A stretch of 64,000 nucleotides of DNA from Azospirillum sp. B21 (GTDB lineage Bacteria > Pseudomonadota > Alphaproteobacteria > Azospirillales > Azospirillaceae). Below are positions 46,627 through 57,830 of the stretch, one piece after another. Under the pieces are notes generated by a model. The model made no database searches. It saw only the letters and a list, made by a program, of their open reading frames with translations, and was not told the DNA's origin. Each line of letters begins with the position of its first letter. The first letter of the stretch is position 1. The position numbers and the translations under genes are program-made. The DNA lies in the NCBI RefSeq assembly GCF_008364825.1, contig NZ_VTTO01000003.1, forward strand, positions 124,001 through 188,000. Reading direction: 5' to 3'.

Positions 46627-47978
46627 TGGCCGACTCCGGGCCGGGCGATGCCGCCCCGGTGACGCCGGGGGAGTTCGCCCGCGCGATGGCGGCGCTGGAC
46701 GGCTTCGAACCGGCGCCTGCCGTGGCGGTCGGCCTGTCCGGCGGCGGCGACAGTCTGGCGCTGGTCCTGCTTCTGCGGCATTGGGTCGCAGAGCGGGGCG
46801 GCAACCTGCTGGCTCTCACCGTCGATCATGGGCTGCGCGCCGGGTCCGCCGACGAGGCGGCGGTGGTCGGGACGGCGATGGCCCGCCTCGGCATCCCTCA
46901 CCGCATCCTTCGCTGGGAGGGGGACAAGCCGGTCGCCGGGTTGCAGGCGGCGGCACGGGCAGCGCGCCACCGCCTGCTGGCCGACGCCTGTGTCGAGGCC
47001 GGCATCCTGCATCTGGCGCTGGCGCACCACCGCGACGATCAGGCGGAGACGGTGCTGCTGCGGCTGGCCCGCGGCTCCGGCACCGACGGGCTGGCCGGCA
47101 TGGCGACGGTGCGCGCCGATGGCGCCGTTCGGATGATCCGTCCGCTGCTGGGCTTTTCCCATGACCGGCTGTTGGCGACCTGCCGCGCCGCCGGACTGGA
47201 GTGGGTCGAGGATCCCTCCAACCACAACCCGCGCTTCGCCCGCGCGCGGCTGCGCGCGGCCCGCGATCTGCTGGGCGGGGAGGGGCTGGACGGCGACCGG
47301 CTGTGCGAGGTCGCCCGCCGCGCCGGGCGTGCCCGTGCCGCGCTGGAGCAGGCGACCGCGGATTTGCTGGCGCAGGCCGCGACCATCCATCCCGAAGGCT
47401 GGGTCACGTTGCATCCGGCTCCGGTGATGGCTGCCCCGGAAGAGGTCGCGCTGCGGGCGTTGGCGCAGGCGCTGGCGGCGGTCGGCGGGGCCGGTCCGGT
47501 GCGGGACGAGGCGCTGGAGCGTCTGCTCGGCTCGCTGGCCGACGGGCAGGGCGGAACCTTGGGCGGCTGCGTGGTGCGGATGCGCCGCGGTGCCGTCATG
47601 GTTGCGCGCGAACCGGCGGCGGTGGAGCGGCTGCTGGTGCCGCCCGGCGGTCGCGTCCTGTGGGATGGTCGCTTCAACCTCCGGGTGTCGAACCGGTGGG
47701 ATCAGCCCGTCGAGGTCGCGGCACTTGGGGCCGCGGGGTGGCGCAAAGGGGCGGGGCGGGGTGGGCATTCGGGATTGTCCGATCTGCCGGTTCCGGTGCG
47801 CGAATCGCTGCCAAGCCTTTGGTTGGGAACGGAAATGCTTGCCATCCCGACGATCGGCGGCGCTTACGGGTTCGACGCGGATGGACAGGCTCCAATGGAT
47901 CGCGCGAACTTCCGTCCAATTTCGCCGTTGGGAAGACCAGCTTTTACGGTTGTTTCGGACCGGCGCGGCATTATTTAA
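46626..47978 (+). CDS. tilS: tRNA(Ile)-lysidine synthase
   Basis: 450 residues. ATG 46626 overlaps the cpoB stop by one base. The PP-loop is VGLSGGGDSLALVLLL (S38-S43), followed by LTVDHGLRAGSADEAAVV, LALAHHRDDQAETVLLRLARGSG and MIRPLLGFSHDRLLATC...WVEDPSNHNPRFARARLR, all typical of TilS. It converts C34 of tRNA-Ile(CAU) to lysidine so that AUA is read. The C-terminal domain is short. tilS-ftsH order is widely conserved. Confidence 0.95.
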   Translation: MADSGPGDAAPVTPGEFARAMAALDGFEPAPAVAVGLSGGGDSLALVLLLRHWVAERGGNLLALTVDHGLRAGSADEAAVVGTAMARLGIPHRILRWEGDKPVAGLQAAARAARHRLLADACVEAGILHLALAHHRDDQAETVLLRLARGSGTDGLAGMATVRADGAVRMIRPLLGFSHDRLLATCRAAGLEWVEDPSNHNPRFARARLRAARDLLGGEGLDGDRLCEVARRAGRARAALEQATADLLAQAATIHPEGWVTLHPAPVMAAPEEVALRALAQALAAVGGAGPVRDEALERLLGSLADGQGGTLGGCVVRMRRGAVMVAREPAAVERLLVPPGGRVLWDGRFNLRVSNRWDQPVEVAALGAAGWRKGAGRGGHSGLSDLPVPVRESLPSLWLGTEMLAIPTIGGAYGFDADGQAPMDRANFRPISPLGRPAFTVVSDRRGII

Positions 47979-48060
47979 TCTGGGAACGTGCCCGTAGGAG
48001 TCCGGGGTGCGGCCTTGTCGGCGCACCGCATGGCGATGGGTTCGCAGAAAGGCGTGTGAC

Positions 48061-49998
<1,938 letters not shown>

Positions 49999-50021
49999 GG
50001 CTTCGAATAGCTAAACATGAA

Positions 50022-50056
50022 GAAGGCGGCGCTGCGAGGCGCCGCCTTTTCGTTTG
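50022..50056. terminator. Bidirectional terminator between ftsH and the convergent unknown gene
   Basis: AAGGCGGCGC TGCGA GGCGCCGCCTTTTCGTTT: a GC stem with TTTTCGTTT on the plus strand and A-rich sequence (GAAGAAGG) that gives a T-rich tail on the minus strand. Confidence 0.85.
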
Positions 50057-50095
50057 GTAGTTATGAAGGAGCGGTTCGGTAAGCTTGGAGAGGCT

Positions 50096-51259
50096 TCAGA
50101 ACGCGCCCTTCTGCTCGCGGCGGCGGTCGAGAGCCACGTCGAACTGGCGCAGCAGCTTCTGCATGCCTTCGAAGTAGAGCTTGCGCGACGGCGTGTTCTT
50201 CATGCAGCGGGCGTCCAGATGGGCGACGCTGGTCAGGGCCGAGACGCAATAGCCGAGCAGCCAGTAGCGTGAGCGGATGCTGCGCAGATATTCGCGGAAG
50301 GGCTCCGGCTGGCCGTTCATGAAGCTGCTGAAGGCCGTCTCGTAGTCCGACAGGATGGTGCGGATGTCCATCAGCGTCGTCTCCAGCAGCTTGCCCACCT
50401 TCTCGATGTGCATCAGCAACTGGGTCTCGTAGGGCTTGTGCATGCGGATATCGACCGGAATGCACTCCCGCGACTTCAGCCAGGTCAGGATGACGCGGGC
50501 GCGCGGCGCGATGCGGCGCAACTGGTATTCGTAGAAGGTGGTGCCCTTCCAGGCGCTGAAGATGGTGTCGGCTTCCGCCCGCTCGATGCCGAAGGCCGAG
50601 ACGAACAGGCCGGCTTCCTCCAGGTTGGGGTTCCAGATCGCTTCCAGGAAGCGCTCGATGCTCTGGGCGTTGCCCTGGCTGCCGGACAGCGCCTTGCGGA
50701 CGATCGGCTCGATTCGGGCGCGGATCAGCCGGCGGAGCTGATGATCCTCCTCGTTGCTGATCAGCCAGTGGCGCGGATCGACGTTGACCTTTTCAGCCTC
50801 AAAGCATGTCTTCAGCAGGAAGGCGTCGAGCGACGGCACGTCGTCGATCATCGACAGCATCTTCATGTCGCCGATGATGCCGTTCTCCTGCGGCCCGTGC
50901 TTGAGGCCGAACTGCTCTTCCAGCAGGGCTTCGCTGTTGCGGCCGCGCAGATAGACGGCGACGCCGCCGGATTCGGGCGCCTTGGCGTTGTGCGGCACAT
51001 AGATGCCGGTCTCCACCGGACGGCTGCCGCCCTCCAGATCTTCGTCCTCCGCCATCGGATCGCCGCCGTCGTCGTCGCGGTCGTCGAAGTTCGGATATTT
51101 GAAGAGGATGCAGTTGTTCAGGCCCTGCGCCTTGAACATGCGCTGCTCTTCGGGGATCTCGCGCGTGATGGCGATGAGATTCATCGATACGCTGGAGCCG
51201 CCGTAAAGGATCTGCTCAAGGATCGGAGAAACCGAGTCCATTTTCTTGCGAGCGCGCAT
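50096..51259 (-). CDS. Conserved protein of unknown function (387 residues)
   Basis: No family recognised. It is a soluble, charged, mainly helical protein with no signal peptide or membrane helix. Notable segments: an N-terminal MDSVSPILEQILYGGSSVSMNLIAITREIPEEQRMFKAQGLNNCILFKYP; an acidic stretch FDDRDDDGGDPMAEDEDLEGG (about 58-79); LISNEEDHQLRRLIRARIEPIVRKALSG; and a helical C-terminal half with WKGTTFYEYQLRRIAPRARVILTWL and SRYWLLGYCVSALTSVAHLDARCMK. Composition is typical of the genome, so it is resident rather than acquired. An internal ATG at 51241 is an alternative start. It is convergent with ftsH, and fabI lies upstream behind a terminator. Confidence 0.82.
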   Translation of the reverse strand: MRARKKMDSVSPILEQILYGGSSVSMNLIAITREIPEEQRMFKAQGLNNCILFKYPNFDDRDDDGGDPMAEDEDLEGGSRPVETGIYVPHNAKAPESGGVAVYLRGRNSEALLEEQFGLKHGPQENGIIGDMKMLSMIDDVPSLDAFLLKTCFEAEKVNVDPRHWLISNEEDHQLRRLIRARIEPIVRKALSGSQGNAQSIERFLEAIWNPNLEEAGLFVSAFGIERAEADTIFSAWKGTTFYEYQLRRIAPRARVILTWLKSRECIPVDIRMHKPYETQLLMHIEKVGKLLETTLMDIRTILSDYETAFSSFMNGQPEPFREYLRSIRSRYWLLGYCVSALTSVAHLDARCMKNTPSRKLYFEGMQKLLRQFDVALDRRREQKGAF

Positions 51260-51319
51260 GAATATTACCCAAATCCGCGAATATTGCGCAAATCATAAAC
51301 GCCGCATTCGCAAACGCAA

Positions 51320-51347
51320 AGAGGGATCGGCGGACCGATCCCTCTCT
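51320..51347 (-). terminator. Probable terminator of fabI
   Basis: On the minus strand GAGGGATCGG TCCG CCGATCCCTC, a perfect 10-bp stem followed by TTTGCGTTTG, about 50 bp after the fabI stop. Confidence 0.78.
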
Positions 51348-51395
51348 TCCTCAAGCGATTGCAGGCGCCTTCCGGCCGCCAAGGTCGGGCTGGCC

Positions 51396-52244
51396 TCAGC
51401 CGGCCTTCGGCGTGCCGCCCAGCGAGCCCAGCAGACTGGCGACCTCGGCCGCCTCGTCCACGGCGACCATGCCGACGGTGTGATAGCCGCTGTCGACATG
51501 CATCACCTCGCCGGTGACGCCGCTGCCGAGATCGGACATCAGGAACAGGCCGGCGCCGCCGACCTCCTGGATGGTGACGTTGCGCTTCAGCGGGGCGTTC
51601 AGCTCGTTCCACTTCAGAATGTAGCGGAAGTCGCCGATGCCGCTGGCGGCCAGCGTCTTGATCGGGCCGGCGGAGATGGCGTTGACACGGATGTTGCGGC
51701 CACCCAGATCGACGGCCAGATAGCGCACGCTGGCTTCCAGCGCCGCCTTGGCGACACCCATCACATTGTAATGGGGCATGACGCGCTCGGCGCCGTAATA
51801 GGATAGAGTGAGCAGGCTGCCGCCGTCCTTCATCAGCGGCACGGCGCGTTGCGCCACCGCGGTGAAGGAGTAGCAGGAGATGTCCATGGTACGCAGGAAG
51901 TTGGCCCGCGTCGTGTCCAGATACAGCCCGTCCAGTTCGTTCTTGTCTGAAAAGGCGATGGCATGAACCACGAAGTCCAGCCCGCCCCATTCCTTTTCGA
52001 TGGCGGCGAAGGTCGCATCGACGCTGGCCTCGTCCGTCACGTCGCAGGGCAGGACCAGCTTGGCGCCGACCTGTTCGGCCAGCGGCTTCACCCGCTTCAG
52101 CAGCGCATCGCCCTGATAGGTGAAGGCAAGCTCCGCCCCGTGCTGGGCCAGGGTGGAGGCGATCCCCCAGGCGATCGAACGATCGTTGGCCACGCCCATG
52201 ATCAGGCCACGCTTGCCGGCCATGAGCGGCATCGGATTGGACAT
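51396..52244 (-). CDS. fabI: Enoyl-[acyl-carrier-protein] reductase (NADH)
   Basis: A 282-residue SDR-type FabI. ATG 52244 gives MSNPMPLMAGKRGLIMGVANDRSIAWGIA, with the FabI-specific nucleotide loop. FVVHAIAFSDKNELDG and the catalytic pair in HYNVMGVAKAALEASVRYLA (Tyr-x6-Lys) are present, as are the substrate loop ISAGPIKTLAASGIGDF and the C-terminal MHVDSGYHTVGM. It performs the last step of each fatty-acid elongation cycle. It diverges from the YihY-family gene, 118 bp away. Confidence 0.96.
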   Translation of the reverse strand: MSNPMPLMAGKRGLIMGVANDRSIAWGIASTLAQHGAELAFTYQGDALLKRVKPLAEQVGAKLVLPCDVTDEASVDATFAAIEKEWGGLDFVVHAIAFSDKNELDGLYLDTTRANFLRTMDISCYSFTAVAQRAVPLMKDGGSLLTLSYYGAERVMPHYNVMGVAKAALEASVRYLAVDLGGRNIRVNAISAGPIKTLAASGIGDFRYILKWNELNAPLKRNVTIQEVGGAGLFLMSDLGSGVTGEVMHVDSGYHTVGMVAVDEAAEVASLLGSLGGTPKAG

Positions 52245-52362
52245 CGGAACCTCGTGAACGACGGATGTGCTGCGGCTCCAGCCGCGAAAAGTGCGGCGCA
52301 TCCTACACGAAAGCGCCCACCGGTCAAACCGACGCGGGCGGTCTTGCCGCAGGGGGCGCCGC

Positions 52363-53733
52363 ATGTCTCTCCATAATGACGATTCCCGCCCGGAGGAGGA
52401 GGAGCGCAGCCGCATCTTCGGCGGCCTGAGGGAACTGGGCGGCTTCTTCGGCCACTCCATGCTGCGCTTCTACAACGACAACTGCTTCCAGACAGCGGCG
52501 GCGCTGACCTACACCTCGCTGCTGGCGATCGTGCCGATCATGACCATCGGCTTCGCCATCTTCTCGGCCTTTCCGGCCTTCAGCGCACTGCAGATGCGGA
52601 TCCAAACCGCCGTCATCAAGAATCTGGTGCCGGAGATCGGCGACGCGATCCTGGAATATCTCGGCCGATTCATGGCGAATGCCGGCCAGATGCCGATCTT
52701 CGGCGTGATCGGGCTGGCGATGTCGGCGGTGCTGCTGATCTGGACCATCGAGGGCTCCTTCGCCACCGTCTGGCGTGTGCGGGAGCCGCGGTCCTACGTC
52801 ACCCGCATCCTGTCCTTCTGGGCGGTGGTGTCGCTGACGCCGCTGTTCGCCGGGGCCAGCCTGTCTCTGTCCAGTACGCTGTGGACCGCGTTGGAGTTGG
52901 CGCATCTGGAGGGCGTGGTCCATCCGTTGGCCGGCATCGGCATGCTGCTGCCCTTCGTCCTGCAGCTGGTCGGCTGTTCGCTGCTGTACCTGATCATCCC
53001 CAACCGCGACGTCTTCTGGCTGGACGCGCTGTGCGGCGGGGCGATCGGTTCGGTGCTGCTGGAGGTGTCGAAGGCGATCTTCGGCTGGTACATGCGCGAA
53101 TACCCAGCCTACCAGACCATCTACGGCGCCCTGTCCGTGGTGCCGATCTTCCTGTTCTGGCTGTACATCGCGTGGTCGACGGTGCTGTTCGGCGCGGTGG
53201 TCGCCGCCTCCCTGCCGGAATGGCGGGCGGGCAAGGTCACCCGTGGCGGCATGGAGGGGCTGCTGCCGGCCCAGCGGCTGGCGCTGGCGCTCGCCGTCCT
53301 GCACGAGCTGATGGAGGCGAGCCGGCTGGGCGTGGGCCTGCGCCGCCGCACGCTGGTCGGCCGCGTGCCGGTCGGCACGCTGCTGATCGACGGCATCCTG
53401 GAACAGCTGCGCGACGCCCATTGGGTCGCCCACACCACGCGCGACGCCTGGGTGGTGACCCGCGACATGGGAGAGGCGACGCTGCTGGAGCTGATGAAGG
53501 CGCTGGGCATCGGCATGCGCGGCTCCGTCCATGGGCTGGGCGGGCTGAACCTGCCTTGGCAGGAGCGCACCGCCCGCCTGCTGGACGCCGCGGAATCCAG
53601 CCAGAGCGACCTGCTGAGCGTGCCGCTGAAAACCCTGCTGAACGATGACCTGCCGCCGGAAGGTCAGCCGGCGGGGCAGGGGGATCGTCCGGCGGCGGCG
53701 GGACCGGTGCCGCTGCGCGCGGTGAAGAAGTAA
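52363..53733 (+). CDS. YihY/BrkB family inner-membrane protein
   Basis: 456 residues. ATG 52363 has AGGGGG upstream. The family core is about residues 30-290 with six predicted helices: FYNDNCFQTAAALTYTSLLAIVPIMTIGFAIFSAF, GVIGLAMSAVLLIWTIEGSF, SFWAVVSLTPLFAGASLSLSS, MLLPFVLQLVGCSLLYLIIPNRDV and YGALSVVPIFLFWLYIAWSTVLFGAVVAASL. The C-terminal cytoplasmic part (about 290-456) resembles a winged-helix-like extension found in longer family members. The family was once called RNase BN in error; its true function is unknown. Confidence 0.9.
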   Translation: MSLHNDDSRPEEEERSRIFGGLRELGGFFGHSMLRFYNDNCFQTAAALTYTSLLAIVPIMTIGFAIFSAFPAFSALQMRIQTAVIKNLVPEIGDAILEYLGRFMANAGQMPIFGVIGLAMSAVLLIWTIEGSFATVWRVREPRSYVTRILSFWAVVSLTPLFAGASLSLSSTLWTALELAHLEGVVHPLAGIGMLLPFVLQLVGCSLLYLIIPNRDVFWLDALCGGAIGSVLLEVSKAIFGWYMREYPAYQTIYGALSVVPIFLFWLYIAWSTVLFGAVVAASLPEWRAGKVTRGGMEGLLPAQRLALALAVLHELMEASRLGVGLRRRTLVGRVPVGTLLIDGILEQLRDAHWVAHTTRDAWVVTRDMGEATLLELMKALGIGMRGSVHGLGGLNLPWQERTARLLDAAESSQSDLLSVPLKTLLNDDLPPEGQPAGQGDRPAAAGPVPLRAVKK

Positions 53734-53737
53734 CCGC

Positions 53738-54124
53738 TCAGGCGACGGCGGGCGAACCGGCGTTCGGCTGCGGCGGCGGGCCGAACCGGTTTGCCGCGGC
53801 ATCACCCTTGGTCGCCGCCCAGATTACCAGAACGATCCAGCCGATCAGCGGCACCAGAGCCAGCAGCACCCACCAGCCGGACCGCCCGACATCGTGCAGG
53901 CGGCGGACCGACACAGCCAAGCCCGGCAGCAACAGCGCCAGATTGGTGATCGAATTCAGGGGGCTGGCATCCTCGAACGGAAACAGGGCGACGTCGATGA
54001 TGCTGGTGACGATGCTGACCAGGACCGTGAACAGGATCCAATACCAATATTCGGATCGCAGTGCGCGGCCGGAAAACCCGACATACTGTGAAAGCACCGA
54101 CCTGATTGCGTCGAAGAAGTTCAT
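53738..54124 (-). CDS. DUF805 family membrane protein
   Basis: 128 residues with the DUF805 pattern: MNFFDAIRSVLSQYVGFSGRALRSEYWYWILFTVLV. A second helix pair LNSITNLALLLPGLAVSVRRLHDVGRSGWWVLLALVPLIGWIVLVIWAATKGD follows, with the conserved VRRLHD.GRSGWW. Four short membrane segments are predicted. Function unknown. It is convergent with the YihY-family gene, with only 4 bp between stops. Confidence 0.9.
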   Translation of the reverse strand: MNFFDAIRSVLSQYVGFSGRALRSEYWYWILFTVLVSIVTSIIDVALFPFEDASPLNSITNLALLLPGLAVSVRRLHDVGRSGWWVLLALVPLIGWIVLVIWAATKGDAAANRFGPPPQPNAGSPAVA

Positions 54125-54343
54125 TGTCCGCTGCCTCGGCGAATGGCCTGCCGCGATTGGAAAGCCTGAGGGAGTCACGATCCGCAGGCAATCGGTGCGG
54201 TGCAACACTCTCGGTCGACGCGGATCGGTCCTGGCCGCGGCGTGGTGCCGCGCTGCAGGGGGCGGCGCATACGAAGACGGCCCGCCCCGGAGGGCAGGCC
54301 GCATGTCGAAACCGCCGCCTGCATGGCGACCGGGTGCTTTCGC

Positions 54344-55312
54344 CTACTCCAGCCCCGCCTTCTTGCGGACGTCGTAGCTGCGGGTCTTCGACCACTGTTC
54401 CACGAACTTGACCAGTTCGGCGTCGGGCGGGTCGGGCAGGACGACCTTCAGCTTCACATACTGGTCGCCCGGCTGCTTGGTGGCCTGATTGACCACGCCC
54501 TTGCCGCGCAGCCGCAGGACGGAGCCGGTGTTGGCGCCGGGCGGCACCTTCACCGCCACCTTGCCGCTGATGGTCGGGACATTGACGGTGGCGCCCAGAA
54601 CCGCCTCGTTCAGGGTGATCGGCACCTCGACGTGGATGTCGCTGTCCTGCCGGGTGAAGAAGGGGTGGGATTCGACATGCACCTCGACAATGGCATCGCC
54701 ATTGGGCATGCCGCCCATGCCGGGCAGGCCCTGGCCCTTCAGGCGCAGCTTCGTCTCGTTCTCCGTCCCCGGCGGGATGGCGACGTCGATGCTCTTGCCG
54801 TTGGATAGGTTGATGCGCCGCTTCGATCCGTTCGCCGCCTCCACGAAGGGGACGGTGACGGAGTAGGAGATGTCGCTGCCGCGCACCCGTGGCCCGGCCG
54901 AGCCGCCGGTGGAGCCGCCGCCCATTCCGGCCCCGGCCCCGGCCCCGCCGGGGCGGCGCCGGCCGCCGCCGAACAGGTCGGAGAACCAGTCGTCACCGCC
55001 GCCGAAGAAGCTGTCGTCGGCGGTACCGCTGTAGGCCTTGCCCCGGCTGGTCCGGCCGCGGGTGCCGAAGCCCGCGTGCCGTTCCTGGCCGGACGGATCG
55101 ATCTCGCCCCGGTCGTAGCGGGCGCGCTTCTCGGTATCCGACAGCAGCGTGTAGGCGGCCGAGATTTCCTTGAACCGCTCCTCGTTGGCGGCGTCGCCCG
55201 GCTTCAGGTCCGGGTGATGCAGCTTGGCGAGCTTGCGGTACGCCTTCTTGATGTCGTCGGCACTGGCGGACCGGCTGACGCCGAGAACGCTGTAGGGATC
55301 GCGCGTAGCCAC
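54344..55312 (-). CDS. DnaJ-family co-chaperone, CbpA-like (no zinc finger)
   Basis: 322 residues. The J domain (1-68) contains the HPD motif in [33 protein letters not shown] Gly/Phe- and Gly-rich linker ([33 protein letters not shown]) follows. The type II C-terminal substrate-binding domains have the repeated [62 protein letters not shown]. No CxxCxGxG zinc motifs are present, so it is a class B J protein that delivers clients to DnaK. Confidence 0.93.
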   Translation of the reverse strand: MATRDPYSVLGVSRSASADDIKKAYRKLAKLHHPDLKPGDAANEERFKEISAAYTLLSDTEKRARYDRGEIDPSGQERHAGFGTRGRTSRGKAYSGTADDSFFGGGDDWFSDLFGGGRRRPGGAGAGAGMGGGSTGGSAGPRVRGSDISYSVTVPFVEAANGSKRRINLSNGKSIDVAIPPGTENETKLRLKGQGLPGMGGMPNGDAIVEVHVESHPFFTRQDSDIHVEVPITLNEAVLGATVNVPTISGKVAVKVPPGANTGSVLRLRGKGVVNQATKQPGDQYVKLKVVLPDPPDAELVKFVEQWSKTRSYDVRKKAGLE

Positions 55313-55363
55313 GGGCAGAGAATTCCCGCCCCAAGGGGGCTCAAGGGTTGCAGGTCGGACGTG

Positions 55364-55837
55364 TTACGAGTTGCCGATGATCTTCCACGTACCGTCGGCC
55401 TGTTTGCAAGCGGTTCCGTACGCCTGCTCCGTCCGGCCCTTGACCACGATGGTCTGCTGGAACTCGCGGCAGTAGGTGCCGGTGTTGCTGTAGCCGTCGC
55501 GCGTGGTGACGATGGTGCCGGAATTGCCCGACTGCGGGTTGTTCCAGTTGATGCGGTCGCCGACCGGGGCGGCATAGGCCTGACGGGCCGCGGTCTCGGC
55601 ATAGCCGGCATCGGCCTTGTCGAGAGAGCTGCCGACTTCGCGGCCGATGAAGGCGCCCAGCAGAGTGCCCACGCCGGTCGCCACCAGCTTGCCCGTTCCG
55701 CCGCCGATCTGCGAACCGATCAGGCCACCGGCGACCGCGCCGCCGGCCGTGCCGATCGTTTCCTTCTGGCCACCCAGCTGGCAGCCTGCCAGCAGGCTCG
55801 CGACGATCACGGCCGGAACGACTTTCTTCACGAACAT
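55364..55837 (-). CDS. Glycine-zipper surface lipoprotein (17-kDa-antigen-like)
   Basis: 157 residues. A lipoprotein signal with lipobox SLLAGC places the modified cysteine near residue 19. A glycine zipper follows (GTAGGAVAGGLIGSQIGGGTGKLVATGVGTLLGAFIGREVGSSLD). The C-terminal domain GTIVTTRDGYSNTGTYCREFQQTIVVKGRTEQAYGTACKQADGTWKIIGN matches the RT0821/Lpp0805 surface-protein end. It is probably anchored in the outer membrane; its role is unknown. It diverges from pdxH. Confidence 0.9.
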   Translation of the reverse strand: MFVKKVVPAVIVASLLAGCQLGGQKETIGTAGGAVAGGLIGSQIGGGTGKLVATGVGTLLGAFIGREVGSSLDKADAGYAETAARQAYAAPVGDRINWNNPQSGNSGTIVTTRDGYSNTGTYCREFQQTIVVKGRTEQAYGTACKQADGTWKIIGNS

Positions 55838-55973
55838 CCTTGCGCCTCGAAAAGGTTGGTTGCCGCGGCACCTTATCGGTGGCTTCGCGGTGGACAGTGA
55901 TATAAGCGACCCTATCCTTGCTGTGAATTGTGATGAGGCTGTGACCCTTTCGCTTTTGCACAAAGGAAAGCCC

Positions 55974-56001
55974 CCCGCACCCCGCCTGCGGGGGGTGCGG
56001 G
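55974..56001 (+). other. GC hairpin in the pdxH leader
   Basis: A perfect 10-bp stem CCCGCACCCC / GGGGTGCGGG with an 8-base loop, ending 25 bp before the pdxH start. The following sequence has no T-run. It could tune translation or be the end of an upstream short transcript. No known riboswitch architecture was recognised. Confidence 0.4.
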
Positions 56002-56026
56002 ACCCATCGAGACAGGATCCACCGGC

Positions 56027-56638
56027 ATGACCGACAGCAGCGAGCGCGACCCTTACGAACTCTTCTCCGAATGGATGAAGGAAGCCGAGCAGAGCGAGCC
56101 CAACGACCCCAACGCCATGGCGCTGGCGACCGCCGATGCCGGCGGCATTCCGTCGGTGCGCATGGTGCTGCTGAAGGGCATCGATCCGCGCGGTTTCGTC
56201 TTCTACACCAACTCCGAGAGCCGGAAGGGCGAGCAGATGCTCGCGAATCGGAACGCCGCCCTGTGCTTCCATTGGAAGACCCTGCGCCGGCAGGTGCGGG
56301 TGGAAGGGGCGGTGGAGGTCGTGACCGACGCCGAGGCCGACGCCTATTTCGAAAGCCGCGCGCGCGAAAGCCGCATCGGCGCCTGGGCCTCGCAGCAGTC
56401 GCGCCCGCTGGAGGGCCGGTGGGAGCTGGAGAAGCGCGTGGCCCAGTTCACCGCGAAATACGCTATCGGCACCGTGCCGCGGCCGCCGCACTGGACCGGC
56501 TTCCGCGTTCTGCCGTCGCGCATCGAGTTCTGGCGCGACCGGCCGTTCCGCCTGCACGACCGGCTGGTCTACCGCCGGGCGGCGGAGGCGGCGGACGCCG
56601 CCGCGGCGGGTTGGACGACCGAGCGGCTTTATCCCTGA
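56027..56638 (+). CDS. pdxH: Pyridoxine/pyridoxamine 5'-phosphate oxidase
   Basis: A 203-residue FMN enzyme forming pyridoxal phosphate. Family sequence: [68 protein letters not shown] (FMN and substrate sites), [14 protein letters not shown] and the C-terminal [29 protein letters not shown]...GWTTERLYP. Length is typical. It is followed after 53 bp by a cation-efflux gene on the same strand. Confidence 0.96.
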   Translation: MTDSSERDPYELFSEWMKEAEQSEPNDPNAMALATADAGGIPSVRMVLLKGIDPRGFVFYTNSESRKGEQMLANRNAALCFHWKTLRRQVRVEGAVEVVTDAEADAYFESRARESRIGAWASQQSRPLEGRWELEKRVAQFTAKYAIGTVPRPPHWTGFRVLPSRIEFWRDRPFRLHDRLVYRRAAEAADAAAAGWTTERLYP

Positions 56639-56691
56639 ACGATGGTCTTGAACAGAGGCCCTGAACAGAGGTCCGGAACAGAAGGCGGGTC

Positions 56692-57615
56692 GTGAGCGAA
56701 AACCTGGACAGCGGCGCTCTGGCGGATCGCCTGCGCCGCCGCGCCACCTATGCCAGCGTGGCGGTGGCCTCCACCCTGATCGCGGCAAAGCTGGCGGCCT
56801 ATCTGCTGACCGAATCGGTCAGCATCCTGTCGTCGCTGATCGATTCGAGCACCGACCTGATGGCGTCGCTGGTGACCCTGCTGGCGGTGCGTCAGGCCTT
56901 GCGGCCGGCCGACGCCAACCACCGCTACGGCCATGGCAAGGCGGAGGCGCTGGCGGCACTGGCCCAGGCGGCCTTCATCGCCGGTTCGGCCGTGCTGCTG
57001 AGCGTCGAGGCGGTGCGGCGCATTTTCCGGCCGGAGCCGATCGCCGAGGGGACGATCGGCGTCGCGGTGATGCTGCTGTCGATCGTGCTGACGGCCGGAC
57101 TCATCACCTTCCAGCGCCGGGTGCAGGTGGCCACCGGCTCCGTCGCCATCGGGGCCGACCGGCTGCATTATGCCGGCGACCTGCTGATGAACAGCGCCGT
57201 CATCGCCGCCATCCTGCTGACCGAAGCGACCGGGCTCGCCATCGTCGATCCGCTGTTCGGCATCGGCATCGCTCTGTTCCTGCTGAACGGTGCCCGCGGC
57301 GTGGCGCGCGACGCGCTGGACGTCCTGATGGACCGTGAATTGGGGCAGGAGGAGCGCGACCGTATCGCGGCGCTTGCCCGGGCCGAGCCGGGCGTGCGCG
57401 GCCTGCACGACCTGCGCACCCGCAATGCCGGCACCGGCTGCTTCATCGAGCTGCATCTGGAACTGGACGGAACCCTGACCCTGACCGCCGCGCACGAGAT
57501 CGCCGACCGGGTGGAGCGGCGGCTGCGGGAGGCCTTCGTCAACGCCGAGGTTCTGGTCCATCAGGAGCCCGCCGGGCTGGCCGACGACCGGCTGGACAAC
57601 CGCATCGCCGGCTGA
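56692..57615 (+). CDS. Cation diffusion facilitator family transporter (FieF-like)
   Basis: 307 residues, starting at GTG 56692. Six membrane helices; the metal site in helix 2 reads SLIDSSTDLMASL (with an Asp after SLIDS) and in helix 5 HYAGDLLMNSAV (HxxxD), as in FieF/YiiP. NHRYGHGKAEALAALAQAAFI is a family landmark. The cytoplasmic ferredoxin-like dimer domain ends VLVHQEP. It exports Zn2+, Fe2+ or Mn2+ in exchange for protons. Three imperfect 13-bp direct repeats (tgaacagaggncc) at about 56648-56684 lie just before the start. Confidence 0.92.
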   Translation: MSENLDSGALADRLRRRATYASVAVASTLIAAKLAAYLLTESVSILSSLIDSSTDLMASLVTLLAVRQALRPADANHRYGHGKAEALAALAQAAFIAGSAVLLSVEAVRRIFRPEPIAEGTIGVAVMLLSIVLTAGLITFQRRVQVATGSVAIGADRLHYAGDLLMNSAVIAAILLTEATGLAIVDPLFGIGIALFLLNGARGVARDALDVLMDRELGQEERDRIAALARAEPGVRGLHDLRTRNAGTGCFIELHLELDGTLTLTAAHEIADRVERRLREAFVNAEVLVHQEPAGLADDRLDNRIAG

Positions 57616-57686
57616 GCGCAAGCGCATCGCTCGATGAGCGCAAGCGTTCCGGGCTTGCCGGGATCTCTTGCGAGAGGACACTCGTG

Positions 57687-57714
57687 ATACGGTGCCGTAT
57701 TGCGGGAAGTCCCG
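57687..57714. promoter_or_regulatory. Two adjacent palindromes upstream of the soluble chemoreceptor gene
   Basis: ATACGG-TG-CCGTAT (57687-57700) is followed 2 bp later by CGGGA-AG-TCCCG (57703-57714). Both are perfect inverted repeats with 2-bp centres, in the 215-bp gap between the efflux gene and the receptor. This is a candidate operator cluster. No regulator gene is adjacent. Confidence 0.4.
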
Positions 57715-57830
57715 TATTTCGCAGCGATACCCCAATCGTGCACAATCGCCGGGCGTAGCCTCTCCTAAAGGTATCCTACCAAAGGACAGGGGGTCCCGGG
57801 CCCGTCCCGCACCGCCGGTTCGTTGCGAAC

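Noticed and set aside
52363..53733. Ribonuclease BN annotation for the YihY-family gene
   Set aside because: That name was assigned historically in error. The protein is a polytopic membrane protein with no nuclease motif.
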